Origin: Anthostomella pinea | Lineage: Eukaryota; Ascomycota; Sordariomycetes; Xylariales; Xylariaceae | NCBI GenBank assembly: GCA_963556695.1 | Contig: CAUWAG010000018.1 | Location: forward strand, 3,782,001-3,846,000 | Length of the DNA: 64,000 nucleotides | Reading direction: 5' to 3' | Shown: positions 47,135 to 59,098 of the stretch, one piece after another | How the letters are laid out: every line of letters starts with the position of its first letter | Position numbering within the stretch: the stretch's first letter is position 1 | The notes under the pieces: model-generated | Databases searched by the model: none | What the model saw: only the letters and a program-made list of their open reading frames with translations | What the model was told of the DNA's origin: nothing | Position numbers and translations under genes: made by a program

Positions 47135-47629
47135 ATGAGGGTCATCGAGGCGCAAAATGCGGTCTTGACCAATGTGGAGGTCTACGAATTCCTCAACGAC
47201 CAGGCAAGGCAGCATCACAAGGAGAAACGACGGGCCCCGGGCAACCTGGAAACCGTACGGAAAGAGGTAATATCTACAGCCCTGCCGTTTCTTTTTAAAT
47301 GGTCAGCTCACGCATCTTCACAGCTGCTCCAGTACCTCGAGTCATCACCAAACCCCATGAGTCAGAGGCCTCTGCCTTATAATGTTGCAGCGATTCCCAT
47401 ATTGATCAAGAAGCTTCGCCCTTACTCGATCTCCAAGGGCGAATGCGTCATGATCATGAACCTGCGCCCCACTAGCATTGCCAACCTCAACGCCGTGCTC
47501 GAGGATATGGAGGGCCGTTTCAACGAAGACGCACAGCAGTCCATTGTCGATATTGTCATCGAGGTTCTTGGACAATTCCCGCCGCCACCGGAAGAAGAGG
47601 AAGGAGATGCCATGCAGACTACCGAGTGA
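47135..47629 (+). CDS. RPC9: RNA polymerase III subunit Rpc9 (Rpc17/CRCP)
   Basis: Rpc9 pairs with Rpc25 in the Pol III stalk that helps initiation on tRNA and 5S genes in the nucleus. Two exons, 47135-47266 and 47324-47629 (57-base intron GTAATA...CACAG), give 145 residues, the family norm. The start MRVIEAQNAVLTNVEVYEFL is typical of the family. The HRDC-like helical domain continues with YNVAAIPILIKKLRPYSISK and the signature ECVMIMNLRPTSIANLNAVL. The acidic tail is also usual. I chose the ATG at 47135 because family similarity begins exactly there. Confidence 0.93.
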   Translation: MRVIEAQNAVLTNVEVYEFLNDQARQHHKEKRRAPGNLETVRKEVISTALPFLFKWSAHASSQLLQYLESSPNPMSQRPLPYNVAAIPILIKKLRPYSISKGECVMIMNLRPTSIANLNAVLEDMEGRFNEDAQQSIVDIVIEVLGQFPPPPEEEEGDAMQTTE

Positions 47630-47747
47630 AGCACGGTACATGGGCGTCAATTCCAGGTTACTGATTGAATGGTCCGCACGAAATGACATACCCTGAAATC
47701 CTATCGCTAGCTGGGCCAGGCTCCTTCACGTCGCTCTGGACCGAACA

Positions 47748-48448
47748 TTACGACATCACACAACCGCCTTCGCTCTGTGCGCCTGTCACAGTCTTTGTCC
47801 TCGACGCCGTGTTACAGATCTCCTCAAAGGCCAACTTGAGCAGTTCTCCCGTCACGGCCGAGCACTCAACATACTTATCCACCCTCATCTCCTGCGACAC
47901 CTTGTACGCCTCCTGGGGGTGGATGCTGCCTGGATCGCTTTCGGATCTCAAGTCCCTCTTCAGACCGACGACTATGACGGGAAGGTGATCGCTGGTTTGG
48001 AAGGTGCTGTGGACCTCGTTGATCCACTGCGAGAATACGTGTCAGATATGGGGGATGCTGGATATGGGAGGATATACTGACGACTCTCCGCATGTTGATG
48101 AGGCTTGGTCGCTGGCTGATATCATAGCAAATAAGGACGAGGTCTGGGTCGAGTAGTCGCCAGTTGTCGGGACAGGACGTGTCGTAGAACTCAATTCGAT
48201 ATGTTCGCCTCCTATTCCGTATCTCGAAGACGAAAGGCTGGTCTATGTCCCGTAGCAACGTGATGGGAACGTTGCCCTCGAGAGCGCCGCTGCCTCCACT
48301 GATGCGCCTATGGAATCCATCATTAATCACACGCTATCCGCACATCTCCAACACCGAGTGTGACGTACGAGAGGAAGGTTGTCTTTCCCACTTTCTCATC
48401 CCCGAGCAATAGCACCTTGACCGTGACCTCTTCCATGGGCGCTTCCAT
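47748..48448 (-). CDS. Atypical Rho-like small GTPase with CaaX end
   Basis: Three exons, 48448-48369, 48307-48082 and 48026-47748, give 194 residues. G1/P-loop LLLGDEKVGKTTFL is intact. The G3 region reads FYDTSCPDNWRLLDPDLVLI: the Asp is there but the invariant Gly and catalytic Gln of DTAGQE are missing. G4 reads VGLKRDL (TKxD-like) and G5 ECSAVTG. The C-terminus CVMS is a CaaX prenylation signal, placing it on membranes. The rest (WINEVHSTFQTSDHLPVIVV) follows Rho more than Ras or Rab. Lack of the switch-II Gly/Gln suggests poor GTP hydrolysis, as in Rnd-like atypical Rho proteins. It starts 313 bases from DEG1 in a divergent arrangement, so the two share a promoter region. The start could also be the ATG at 48436. 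Confidence 0.8.
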
Positions 48449-48760
48449 TTCAATCTGATCGACCGGTGACAGTCACTCCTGACTGAAATACTTTATTGAA
48501 ATATTGCGTACTTGAGTACACTGGACGAGGATAAGACGCCGGACCTGCTCCAGTTTAATATAGCGCAGGTTATCACGCCTCTTAATGGTTATCGATAAGG
48601 ATATATAGGTACTGCTCGATCATTTCCTTTTCTCCTCTCAAAATGTAATATGAACGATTTGAGGCACATGCGCTTGTATTTCTCTTTGATGGATTACCCT
48701 TAGACTTATATCGCAGATCAGACACCGTTTTTTACTATATTTTGGAAGCGACACAGATGC

Positions 48761-50683
48761 ATGAAGCCTCTCAGCTGCCGATGTCGTAGCTGGCGCCTTC
48801 AAAGACTGTTTCACAGAGCTACTGCGGCCCATTCTCGGGCAGCCCGTACTACAGATCTGTTCAACGCGCTGATCGCACAGGGAGAGCTCAGACGGCCCAC
48901 CATGGATGACAAGGCGCGGTACGAGCGATGGACTAAAGACTCGCTCGTGGCGCGCATCCTAGCGCTCGAGGACGACCTGCGCGCGCGCGACCACCCCGAG
49001 AGCGTGAAATCGGCTCCGGCGGCAGCGGCAGTGACTCAGACAGGGGAGGTCTCCTCCGCCTCGTCCTCTCCGCAGCCCCTACTAGCACCAGCAACACCAC
49101 CAGCCAAGAAGAAGCCCGACCGCAAGATCGACCCGTCCAAGTACTCGACGCGGCTGGTGGCGCTCAAGCTCGCGTACGTCGGCAAGAACTACGGCGGCTT
49201 CGAGTTCCAGGCCAGCGGCAACCTGCCGACCATCGAGGAGGAGCTGTGGAAGGCCTTCGTCAAGGCCTGCCTCATCTTCCCCGAGCGGCCCAACGAGGTG
49301 CGCTTCGACGACTGGGAGTACTCCAAGTGCGGGCGCACCGACCGCGGCGTCAGCGCCTTTGGCCAGGTCATCGCCATCCGGGTCAGGAGTCTGCGGCCGC
49401 TGCCTAAGAAGAAGGCACCACCGCCGGCGGAGGCCCAGGCGCAGGAGGGCGAAGAAACTTCTGCTGCTACTTCTGCAGATGCCGAACCCCAGCAGGAAAG
49501 TCTCAATCAGGAGACACCACCGGAAGAAGTGGATGAGGCAGAGGAGCGCGAGTTCAACGACTTCACAGACGAGATCCAGTACCCGCGGATCCTGAACCGG
49601 CTGCTGCCGCCCGACATCAGGATACTAGCCTGGTGTCCGACGACGCCGGCCGACTTCTCGGCGCGCTTCGACTGCCGCGAGCGGCAGTACCGGTACTTCT
49701 TCACGCAGCCGGCGTACTCGCCCGTCCCTCGGAGCCTCGAGAACCCCAAATCCAAGACTAGTGGTGGTGACAGGATCAAGGACGGCTGGCTCGACATCGA
49801 CGCCATGCGCGCGGCGGCCAAGAAGTTCGAGGGCCTGCACGACTTCCGCAACTTCTGCAAGGTCGACCCGGGCAAGATGATCGTCAACTTCGACCGGCGC
49901 ATCTTCGAGAGCGACATCGTGGAAGTCAAGGACGTCAACACGGCGCTGCCGTACCTGGACAACGCGGACTTCAGGCCCGCCGCTGGCTTGGGGGAAGCAG
50001 GATCGCAGGACAAGGACAACAAGTTCCCCAAGGTGTACTACTTCCACGTGCGCGGGTCGGCCTTCCTCTGGCACCAGATCCGGTGCATGGTCGCCGTGCT
50101 CTTCAGCGTAGGCCAGGGCCTCGAGGCCCCCTCCGTCGTCGACCAGCTCCTCGACGTGGCCGCCCAGCCGCGCCGGTTCAACTACGTGCTCGCGTCCGAG
50201 GCGCCGCTCGTGCTCTGGGACTGCATATTCCCGCTCGACGGCGACGCCAACAACTCGGAAAACCACCGCGAAGACGCCGTGCCGTGGGTGTACCTGGGCG
50301 AGGAGAACCCGCTGAACCAGCACGGCCACACGGGCCTCGTCGACCAGATGTGGGAATTCTGGCGCGAGCGCAAGATCGACGAGGTGCTCGCGGGCCAGCT
50401 GTTCAATGCCGTCGCCGCGCGGGCCGACATCTCGCTGCGTCGGGACCCGCGGGCGCCGCGGTGCGTGCCCGTCACGCAGCGGGTGTTTGAGGGCGGGCAC
50501 AGGGAGCGTCTGGTCGGCAAGTACGTGCCGATGCTGCAGAAGTCGCGGTTGATGTCGCCGGACGAGGTCTACGAGCGCGAGGCTAGGAGGAAGGGCTTTG
50601 CGAGTGTGGCCGAGTTGAGAGCGGCCGCGGCGCAGAAGAGGGCCGATGCCCTGGCGCGGGCTGCGGTTGAAGGCGATGAGTAG
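48761..50683 (+). CDS. DEG1: tRNA pseudouridine(38/39) synthase Deg1/Pus3
   Basis: Deg1/Pus3 isomerises U38 and U39 in the anticodon arm of cytoplasmic and mitochondrial tRNAs. The frame is intronless, 640 residues. The TruA-type catalytic motif is SKCGRTDRGVSAFGQVIAI with the catalytic Asp at about 194. Other family blocks are LKLAYVGKNYGGFEFQ, FSARFDCRERQYRYFF, HDFRNFCKVD and FHVRGSAFLWHQIRCMVAVL. Two low-complexity inserts (about 80-115 and 215-265) lengthen it. The first ATG (48761) adds 47 residues rich in Arg and hydroxylated residues, like a mitochondrial presequence. The ATG at 48902 (MDDKARYERWTKDS) would give a cytosolic/nuclear form and matches where family similarity usually starts. 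Two start sites could yield two destinations. Confidence 0.93.
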   Translation: MKPLSCRCRSWRLQRLFHRATAAHSRAARTTDLFNALIAQGELRRPTMDDKARYERWTKDSLVARILALEDDLRARDHPESVKSAPAAAAVTQTGEVSSASSSPQPLLAPATPPAKKKPDRKIDPSKYSTRLVALKLAYVGKNYGGFEFQASGNLPTIEEELWKAFVKACLIFPERPNEVRFDDWEYSKCGRTDRGVSAFGQVIAIRVRSLRPLPKKKAPPPAEAQAQEGEETSAATSADAEPQQESLNQETPPEEVDEAEEREFNDFTDEIQYPRILNRLLPPDIRILAWCPTTPADFSARFDCRERQYRYFFTQPAYSPVPRSLENPKSKTSGGDRIKDGWLDIDAMRAAAKKFEGLHDFRNFCKVDPGKMIVNFDRRIFESDIVEVKDVNTALPYLDNADFRPAAGLGEAGSQDKDNKFPKVYYFHVRGSAFLWHQIRCMVAVLFSVGQGLEAPSVVDQLLDVAAQPRRFNYVLASEAPLVLWDCIFPLDGDANNSENHREDAVPWVYLGEENPLNQHGHTGLVDQMWEFWRERKIDEVLAGQLFNAVAARADISLRRDPRAPRCVPVTQRVFEGGHRERLVGKYVPMLQKSRLMSPDEVYEREARRKGFASVAELRAAAAQKRADALARAAVEGDE

Positions 50684-51013
50684 AGGCTTACTTCGTCTAC
50701 GAGGTTCAGAGATTCCCTGGACTTGGCAGGCATCAAGAAGGCATGCGGGTGAAACGCTTGTATATAGTAATGCTAGCAACCTAACCATGTCGCTTGTATA
50801 ATCTAACCACGTCTACACTCGGGTATCAATGCGGAAAATTCAGGACAACCATTCACACCAAGAACTCCATACGCTTTATGATCAAAAACCCGATCATCTA
50901 TATCCATCCATCCTCAACCATAGCTCTGGCCAAATGCAATAACCGAGTGGCTACGAATCGCTCTCTTCTCGAACAACCGACAAGCGACGACGAACACCCT
51001 CACCCTCAGTCGA
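50684..51013. other. Convergent 3' intergenic region
   Basis: About 330 bases between DEG1 and GPI15 stop codons; nothing else seen. Confidence 0.6.
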
Positions 51014-51763
51014 CTAGACCTTCCCATCAGCATCGAGCGCCCAATTTCGGCCCCTCGGCCGCTCGTATAGACAGTCCTTGACGCCGCGCCAGACCTGCTC
51101 GACGACGCGCTTGTGCGGCAGCAGCTTGGGAAACACCACGACGACGTCGGCCTCGCCCTCGACGACGACGACCAGGTACGAGATGGGGCGGAAGCCGCGG
51201 AAGGCCTCGTTGATAACGACGTCCTGGATCTTGTCGGCGGGGATGAAGCGCGTGGTGGCGCCGCCGCCCAGCAGCGTGTCCTTGGTCGAGCTCGCCTGCA
51301 CGCCCAGCCCGCGCAGCACCAGCAGCCGCTCCTCCGTGTGTATGCGCAGCGTCAGCGTGTAGAGCCAGGCCACGGCGGCGGGCACGAGGATCCAGGCCGG
51401 CGCGGCCTTGGCGATGTGGGTGCAGAGACGCCCCGGGACGGAGGACAGGGCGGCGGCGAGGAAGTCTTGGATTTGTGCTTTGGACGGGAGTGGGAGGGAG
51501 GACGTGGATGTATACGCCGGACACGTGCTGCGTTCGGATGTTATCCGGTATCCGGTTGCGGGTGGAGGCGGCGAGCCGTACGGGCTTAGTGTCCAGATCG
51601 AGTATAGCAGGAGCAGCACGCCGAGGCCGAGGACGACACGGAGAAGATGCAGGGTGTAGAGCGCGATGCGGAGGGGTATCGTCAGTGGGGGGAGTGTCGA
51701 GATGATGAATTCCCTTGCGTCGGGCGCCCCTCGCGTGCGCAGGTACGGTGCGGTGGTTAACAT
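51014..51763 (-). CDS. GPI15: PIG-H/Gpi15, subunit of GPI-GlcNAc transferase
   Basis: PIG-H is an ER-membrane subunit of the enzyme that makes GlcNAc-PI, the first step of GPI-anchor synthesis. The frame is intronless, 249 residues. Two membrane segments (LYTLHLLRVVLGLGVLLLLY, about 36-55, and WILVPAAVAWLYTLTLRI, about 121-138) are followed by the PIG-H signature. That signature reads EERLLVLRGLGVQASS, then TRFIPADKIQDVVINEAFRG and YLVVVVEGEADVVVVFPKLL. The longer loop between the two helices is common in filamentous fungi. Anchors made here serve proteins such as the GH72 enzyme at 1.8-3.3 kb, although the two genes are not linked functionally by position. Confidence 0.88.
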   Translation of the reverse strand: MLTTAPYLRTRGAPDAREFIISTLPPLTIPLRIALYTLHLLRVVLGLGVLLLLYSIWTLSPYGSPPPPATGYRITSERSTCPAYTSTSSLPLPSKAQIQDFLAAALSSVPGRLCTHIAKAAPAWILVPAAVAWLYTLTLRIHTEERLLVLRGLGVQASSTKDTLLGGGATTRFIPADKIQDVVINEAFRGFRPISYLVVVVEGEADVVVVFPKLLPHKRVVEQVWRGVKDCLYERPRGRNWALDADGKV

Positions 51764-53741
51764 GATGGTCGGTTGGATGAGTGAACGACTTGGTAGCGAA
51801 GGAGTGACGGTAGCCTGATTTGTTGACGATAGCTTGGCTTGATGGTGATATCGGCGGCGGGTGTAATGTCGCTATAGCCAATTGTTGGTACCCTGAGCTT
51901 GGAGTCGTATGGATGTCATATAAGCAGAACTGATGAAGAAGAAAGCATCGTGGACAGCAACCTCGCTGCCGGAAGCTTGTGAAAGCCCTCGAGTTGAGTT
52001 TGAGGCTTGAAGCTTCCCGAGCAGCGGCCGAGGTCGTAACTGCTGTTCCTACCTCCAAAATGAAGGGTCCCCCAAGGCGGCTGCCGTCGCGACGACCTTA
52101 TCAAGCGCGTATCCCAGCAGTGGCAGTGGACCCCACCTTCCTCAGGCACCGGAAAACCAACAGTAGACCCCGAAGTTTACCCCTAGTTTACCCGGCACAG
52201 ATGTATTAGCCCCAAATAAGACCAAGATTTTCCAACTGTAATGGTTAAAGTTGGTATGAAGGCACTTGCAATTCTCATTCTCGCTATTCCCAATTCCATA
52301 AGAACCCCTGAGCCGCGCCCAGCGCAAATGCTGCGGTGGCCGCCCATCCACTTGGGAAGCCAGTGTTGATTGGGCGGTCTTAGGAAATGGAGAGGATGCT
52401 TCAGGGAGGCTTCACGCTGCAGAGTATCTCCCCCGTCGCATGGTGTGCTGGAAAACGTTGGCTTTGGGACTTGGGCTGGTGGTTTGAGATGGAGATTGTC
52501 GACTCCGTTGTTCTTTTTTGATCCCTTTTCACCTGACCCCCATTTTTTCCAAACCTCTCTGTTCTTGTCGCATGGTCAATCTGCATATATTAGTAGTTTT
52601 CCCTCATCTTGTTTTGCTGTGGGTGGTTGTGGGTGGTGCGGTTTGAACCCTCACCCTCCCGCAGTGTTGTTTTGAGGCCATGGGATTTGAGCAATATCGA
52701 TCGCCACGCCACACATCCCTCGCAACACACCAGCCACCTGCACTCCTCACACCGACCTTCTTCTAGTCATGATCAGAACGCATGTCGCAATCTCAGTAGC
52801 ATCATCAATCACATTAAACAGGTCGCCAGTCTGATCATAGGCAATGAGCACCACACCATGCAATTGACTACTAGCAAGCAAGACTAACAACAGACTGGCC
52901 AAAACGTGAGTTGGCATATACCCGTCCTCAATACCAGTGACCATCGAGAAGTAAGAAAGAAGAACTAAACATTTCAACACAGAGATGCCGTGAGGCAAGC
53001 AACCACTCTTTTTCACCGCGAGATCCCGCCAAGCGTCTCGTCCCTTTTCATGTTTCCCTTCTCGTGTCCGGAGCGGCGTGTGTCAAGGTCATTCCATTCT
53101 GGTGTACACAACCTGCCCGTCTCCAGACCCCCACCCGTCGTAGCCGCGTGGCTTTGCTTCCCTGTTCCGTAAACAGATAGAAAGATGGAAGGATATACGA
53201 ATGGATGAGCACACCCATCGCTCAAAGTTGCCTTGTGCGTGGCTCTTCTTTTGTCTTGCTGTATGTGTCCCCCATGTGTGCCCCTTCCACCAGTGTCATG
53301 ATTCGTGATGCAGATGAGATTTCCCGCCCCAAGCATGCTTAGAAGTGCAAAACAAAAAGCAGGGTATATCGTGGCAGCCCAAGGTGAATGATAGTATATG
53401 AAGTATACAAGTGATCTAGAATCGAAGTAGTGGCTGTTGCTTTTGAATCGGGTGGTTCTGATGTCGTCAAAGTTGTGTCCGCTGCTATTCGTGGTTGCGA
53501 CTGTCCGGATGCAGAAGTATAAGTGACAAGGGATCGTAAAGATAGGTTGCGGTCCAAGGGAATGGTATCAATGGAGAGAAGAGTGTATGTAAACCAGAAG
53601 TGAACGCCGGCGCCATGCAAAACCCAAGCAAGACCTCGTGGGTGCGTCGTGTATATATAGAAATCAAGCTGAAAGTGGGAATGTCGAACTAGATGTGTGT
53701 GTGACATAAGGTGGAGATGTGACTAATGCTTTCGCTTCAAC
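51764..53741. other. Intergenic region between GPI15 and the WD40 gene
   Basis: Two kilobases with no supported gene. The right part is the 3' flank of the minus-strand WD40 gene; the left is the promoter of GPI15. Frames up to 122 codons show no family resemblance. Confidence 0.5.
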
Positions 53742-56700
53742 TTAGATCATCTCGCTGTGATGAAGTCCGTTGCCAAAAGTCTGTTGTTGCTGCTGGTGTT
53801 GGTAGGCGGCCTTTACTTCGCGCGGGTGTCGCTCGACCTGCTGAGAGGGAGTACTCGCATGTCCGTTATAGCTCACAGGCGGCAGACTCTCGTAAGGTGA
53901 AGTTTGTTCCGGGGATTTGTTGCCTTTTCCAAGGACGGAGCTAGTTCGTCCCCGACTGCCAGATCGCATGCGCTCAGTGGCTCGGCTGATCCGCCCAGCA
54001 ATGCTGTTGTCGGTGTTGCTTCGCCCGCGGTTGTGGCCATTGCGCGACGATGGTGGTGCGGGAGGGGCAATGATGGGGACGACGGACTCGTGCATTGGTG
54101 TAGCGGCCGGGATCGCCGAGCTTTGGTCGTCCTCATCCATGACGATCTCGATGGAGCCCGAGCCCGGAGGAGATCCGTAGCTCGGCCTGGCACCAGGAAG
54201 TGGTGCTGGAGGCGGAGGAGGGGGCATAGCCAAGTGCTGGAGCTCCCTCAAAACCGGCGGCGGTGGCGGCGGCGGAGGCACCTCATCGCGGGAAGTCCTT
54301 CTTGAATGTCGGCCTAGCATTTCGTCGATGCCTCGCATACCGGCTGCAGCATCTGCGCTCATCTTTCTCGTCGAAACCGACCCCCTTCGAGGTGGTTGGT
54401 TGCCAGCCTGCATTCCTTGCTGGAAAGCGGGGTGAGCAGGCAAACCCACTGAAGGGTGAGCTGGGGGTTCTTCAGGGATAGGAGCGGACATGCATCTCTG
54501 GATGTTGGGTCGGGAAGGCGGCGAGTAGACAGTAGAAGGGAGCAGAGTCACGGGTGACACTTTCTCAGGAGACTTTGGCGAGTTGTTGCCGGGCTTGTCG
54601 GGTGATGGCTGCCCGGAAGAGGACGGGGAGCTTCGGTAGGAGACTGGGATAGGTGGTACCCCAGGCTTTCCCCTATTATCTGTCTGGAATTGAAGTCTCA
54701 TGGCCTTGGGAGTTGCTGGTAGGCCAATTATAGGGGCGTTTGGGCTGCGCATATTGGACCCTCTTCTGGTCGGATCAGCCGTCTGGCTTCTTTGAGGCAC
54801 ATCCCTGGGAGCCACGAAGGTGGTCTGTGGCAATTCAAAGGCGCTGGGAGCGCGAGAGATGATGGGGGACAGCTCATGGGGATGTGGGATTGGCGGTGCC
54901 GAAGGACGACGGGCCAGAGACTTGCGCCGTTCTTCGAGCTCACGAGCTGCCGCTTCCTTCTTGAGCTGTCTCTCTGTCATAATATGCTTCATATCATCAG
55001 CAGGGGTAGCATAGGCGCGCGATTGTTCGAGCGTTTGAGCTGGTAGCGGTGGCTCTTGGTCCGCTGGCGTCTTGTTTCTTCTACGACGGCTTTCCGACCG
55101 ATCCCGTGATCGATAAACAACAGGTGAAGAGGGATCCTTTTGGCTGCCGCTGCGGTTATGTCTGTTTCTGAACAGCTCCTGTGCCTCGAGGGCAGCCTGC
55201 AGGTCTGCCTCATCATCCGAACCATAGAATTTCGCCTGCGCTGACATTGGCAACGGTGATGAAGGCGATCTCACTGTAGAACCGTCGCCACGACTCTGGC
55301 TTCGACCACGGAGTTCGAGCGCGGGTGGTCGTCGATCTCGACTTCTTTGTCGACTGCCACGACTCGAAGGCCGGCTCGACATACGAGTACTTCTGGGCGA
55401 GGACCGCCGAATCTGGCTGGATTTGCGGACAGTGGATGGCTCGTTTGAGTCAAGGTTGATAGGCACCACATGCTCGTCGTTGAGTTTAGCGTCCATCTGC
55501 CTCGGGGTGCTGAGGTAGATGAGGTCTTCCGGCGACATAGGAATTGGTGAAGTCGGGGAACGTTTGGCCGGTTTCGGCGTCCAGTTCCGGGATACACCGC
55601 GGCCTCTGTCTTCGGAGCTCTCGCGGGCCATGCCTTTACGGCTTCGGCTGCTGTCGCGGCTTCGTCCTTGTCCATCATCCTGGCGTTGCCGACTACTCTC
55701 ACGACTACGCTGCTTCTTCGAGTAGTGTTGCGCGGTTTCCAGACTGTGGATGTAATCAGTAAGGTTTCTACCTGTCTGATTGTTTCGGTGGCTGCGTCCT
55801 GCACTTGAGTTCGACGTGGCCGAGCTGGCTACCGATCCCGGTCCGCGACGGCGAGTTGGCCAGTGGAACCGTGCTGATGACGCCACAGACTGCTCTGGGG
55901 ATGTCACATCACTGTTCATTGCAGCGTCGAGCGAGTTTAGCTTCAGCTCCATCCCTTCTGGCTTCCTCTCCCGTGCACCATTTCGACTGGTGCGACCTTG
56001 GTACAACAGGGCCTGGAATGACTCCGGCGATGGGGATGGCGGCGGGGGTTCCTTGCGGCGGTGGCTGTCTCTCATCATCATTGGGCTCGCTGTAGATGCT
56101 CTTGGAAGAGACATGCCGGCATTATATTGCTCATCAGAGGCTTTACGCGAGTGATGGGCACGATGCCTCCGCTCCATGCCAGGTACAGCGTCAGTGGAAG
56201 GCGTTAATGAATCTCCTCCCTTGAGGAGGTCACGCGGAAGCCCACCACTGGGGATCTCTCCAATGGAAGGCAGGCGTGGTCGTCCAAAGCCACCAGGTGT
56301 GACCGGCTTTGCAGAGGACGGCGTGTTGTATGCGCTGCGTTGAGAGGGACAAAGGAAAGCGGTGTTTGGATCGCGGCCCCCAGGAGAAACAGCCGACTCA
56401 GCTATTGGCGTCACACCGGCGGCAATAGGGGTCTGCCCTCCATCACCAGCGGCAAAAAACTTCGACTTCTTTCCTTGTTCACCAAAAGAGGTGATGAGCT
56501 TGAGAGCTGAAGTTTTTGCAATGCTGCGTTGGGGTCCAAGATTCAATCCAGGAGGAGACAGTGGCGGGCTAAGAATCTTGGGAATCGTCTGGTTCAGGCT
56601 TTGGAAAGTGACTTGTGCCGCAGACGGCGAGGTCCACGGCTCAGAGGATTCTATGCCAGTGCAAGCAAAACTAGATAATATCTGTTAGCTAAAAGATCGC

Positions 56701-59098
56701 ACGTTGATGGTGAAGAGGGACATACCATCGGATGGCTAATCCTTGTTGGCCATGCTGAACAGCGAACTCTCCCCACTTCTTGATGATCTGAGCTTGACGC
56801 TCCCAGACATTGGGAAAGTTAAGGCAGAGTAAAATAAGAGCCTCCAAGTATTTCCTGTGCGAGACATAGATCTCAATTGCGTCGTTGTGGTCACCCATCC
56901 CTATCATGATAGTTGCTGCTGCGTGTACGTCACCGTTCTCGAGGAGACGCTGGACATAAGCGCGACCAAGCTTATGTTGCGAGGCCTGGCCACCTATGCC
57001 GCTGAGGGCGAGTAACATCCAGTCTGATGAAGTCATGTTCTCTGACGTTGCGGTCATTACGTCGGCGTCGATGTCTCCGAGCCACTTGGCAAGCAAAATG
57101 CGGCTTGGTGAGCCATTGGGATGACGCGCCATCTCGTCTCGGACAAGGTCTTGTACCCCTCTATTCCAACCGAAGATGGTACTTAGCATCTGCCGGCGAA
57201 GGTCTTCGTTGGTCATGCGCGATTGGTCCATCATAGGAGCCCGCTTGTAAGGGATGTCATGGAGACGGCTCCGCGTGAACTTGAACAAGTCATGAACCTT
57301 GGACTCCTCGGGACTAGGCAGCACTTCGTTCCGCAACCGCGATGGTCGATGGCGAGACCGCGACGAAGAGGTCATAGAAGCGGAGCTGACACTGCTGATA
57401 GAGTACGCATCCTTGTCCCCAAATGGTGGTGGCATGGCTGAGGATCTCAGGGAGGACCCAGCGGAAATGTAGGTATTCTCAGTCATGCCACCACGTGACT
57501 GGACTGAAGGCTGATATCGGCCTCGAGTGCCAGAACCACCGGAAGACTTCGATATTGTCGAGCTCTTGCTAGACACCGGACTAGCAGACATGTATCTGTC
57601 TTGGTCAATCGAGTCCGAGGGTGCGTCAGTCCCACGCACAATCCTCGCCAGGGGCGAAAGATGGTCATCATCGCTCTCTGATATCTCTGCATTAATCGGT
57701 ATTGAGGAGTCCGATTCGGTGCCTATTATAACTATACCCTGTTCTGGCTGCTCCTCAATCGAGACGGGTGGAGACGGCGGCAACAGATTCGCAGGGTGTT
57801 GGACGTTAGCGACCATCATCGATGGTGTGTTGAGGTCGAACTGCTGGACGGTGTTGTTGGCACCGAGAGTGAAGAGGGTCGCCCCCGGCCCGTACACAGC
57901 CAAGCCACGAACGTGCTCAAGAGTCGGTATGCTGTCATAGGTGACATGCTTTGTCCGAACATCCCATGAAAGTGTCTCGCTATAACGTATGATATCAGTC
58001 AGACCCAGATACTTAAGCGCGCGCGTAGGGACTAGTCATGCATGATCGACATACCCATCAGAATACTGGATTATGCGGCCGTTCTTTGACCAACCCATCC
58101 AGTTGGGACCGTTCTGATAGTTATCAGTCCGCTTGAGAATTCGTACTACCTTGGCCGGGTCGTCGCTGTTGAACGACTTCGCCACACTCCACACCCTCAG
58201 GTCGCCGTCATTGGTCTGTACGGCCAACATGTCCGACTTTTGACGGGCGGACGACGCATGCCAGGCGAGGTTCACGATTGGCGACGGTGCCCTCGAAGTG
58301 CTGAGATTGTGTAAAATTGTAAACCTCGGCTGAAGCGTGGCAATAAGAAGCGAGCCATTTTGGTATCTTGATACTGTTAGCGTGGGTTGTCTCTTGGTTA
58401 TGCGAAACGGGAAAAGGGGGGGCTTACCCAATGGCAAATGTCCTGCAATCAGCCGCAGGAGCAAGTGCCGTTATGGCGATTTGGTCGATTGTTCGTGCGG
58501 ATATATGCTCGGAAGTCGTAGGCTCGAAGAGGATCACGTTTCCTTGAGTGTTGCCTGCAGACATAATATTAGCAGGACGCTGGCTTCGGTATTCATAGGT
58601 GACCTACCAAATGCGACGTTTCCGTTCCGCATCCAAGCAGCACATGTGAGGTTTTCGTACGAAGCGAATCGAGCAACTTCGTCACCTGTCATCAAATCCC
58701 AGACAATGGCGGTCATGTCCACATCGTAACTGACAACCAGCCTTCCAGCACCTATCTCGCTCTGCGTGTCCACGGCTAGTAATTGTACTTCGGCGGAATG
58801 GCGGGAGAAGCGTCTTTCGATCGTCAAGCTGTCATGATGCGCAACGACAACAGAGTTGCCCTCTTGCAAGGTTGTCAGCAAAAACTCATGGAAGCCAAAG
58901 GGGTAGGTGGTTCCACATACGCCCATATAGCAGCATTGAGGCCGTGGCCGACGTTGGCTCGAAGTACCTCATTAGGGCGGTCGGTGAGGTAAAGTTCTTG
59001 GGCTCGGAGGCGACCTTGGCCTTTCTCGAAGACCGCCCTGCAGAACTCATGGAGGCATTGCGATGTCGAGAAGTCGACTGGTGGTTGGAGGACGACAT
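53742..59098 (-). CDS. WD40 plus alpha-solenoid protein with long Ser/Pro-rich tail
   Basis: Six exons read out to about 1,684 residues: 59098-58921, 58862-58608, 58554-58428, 58366-58055, 57979-56726 and 56670-53742. The N-terminal third is a beta-propeller (SRHSAEVQLLAVDT, VSYDVDMTAIVWDLMTGDEV, NGDLRVWSVAKS, TLFTLGANNTVQQFDLNT). After a Ser-rich linker comes a helical repeat region (LLALSGIGGQASQHKLGRAY, NGDVHAAATIMIGMGDHNDA, YVSHRKYLEALILLC) resembling the Gemin5-type TPR segment. The C-terminal 930 residues are low-complexity with Arg/Ser and proline runs. The start (MSSSNHQSTSRHRNASM) is the first ATG of the exon whose frame joins the propeller. A scaffold role in RNA or membrane trafficking is possible. 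I know similar proteins in filamentous fungi only as uncharacterised WD proteins. Confidence 0.75.

Noticed and set aside
49625..50788. 387-codon antisense frame over DEG1
   Set aside because: A shadow of GC-rich codon use; the plus-strand frame carries all family motifs.
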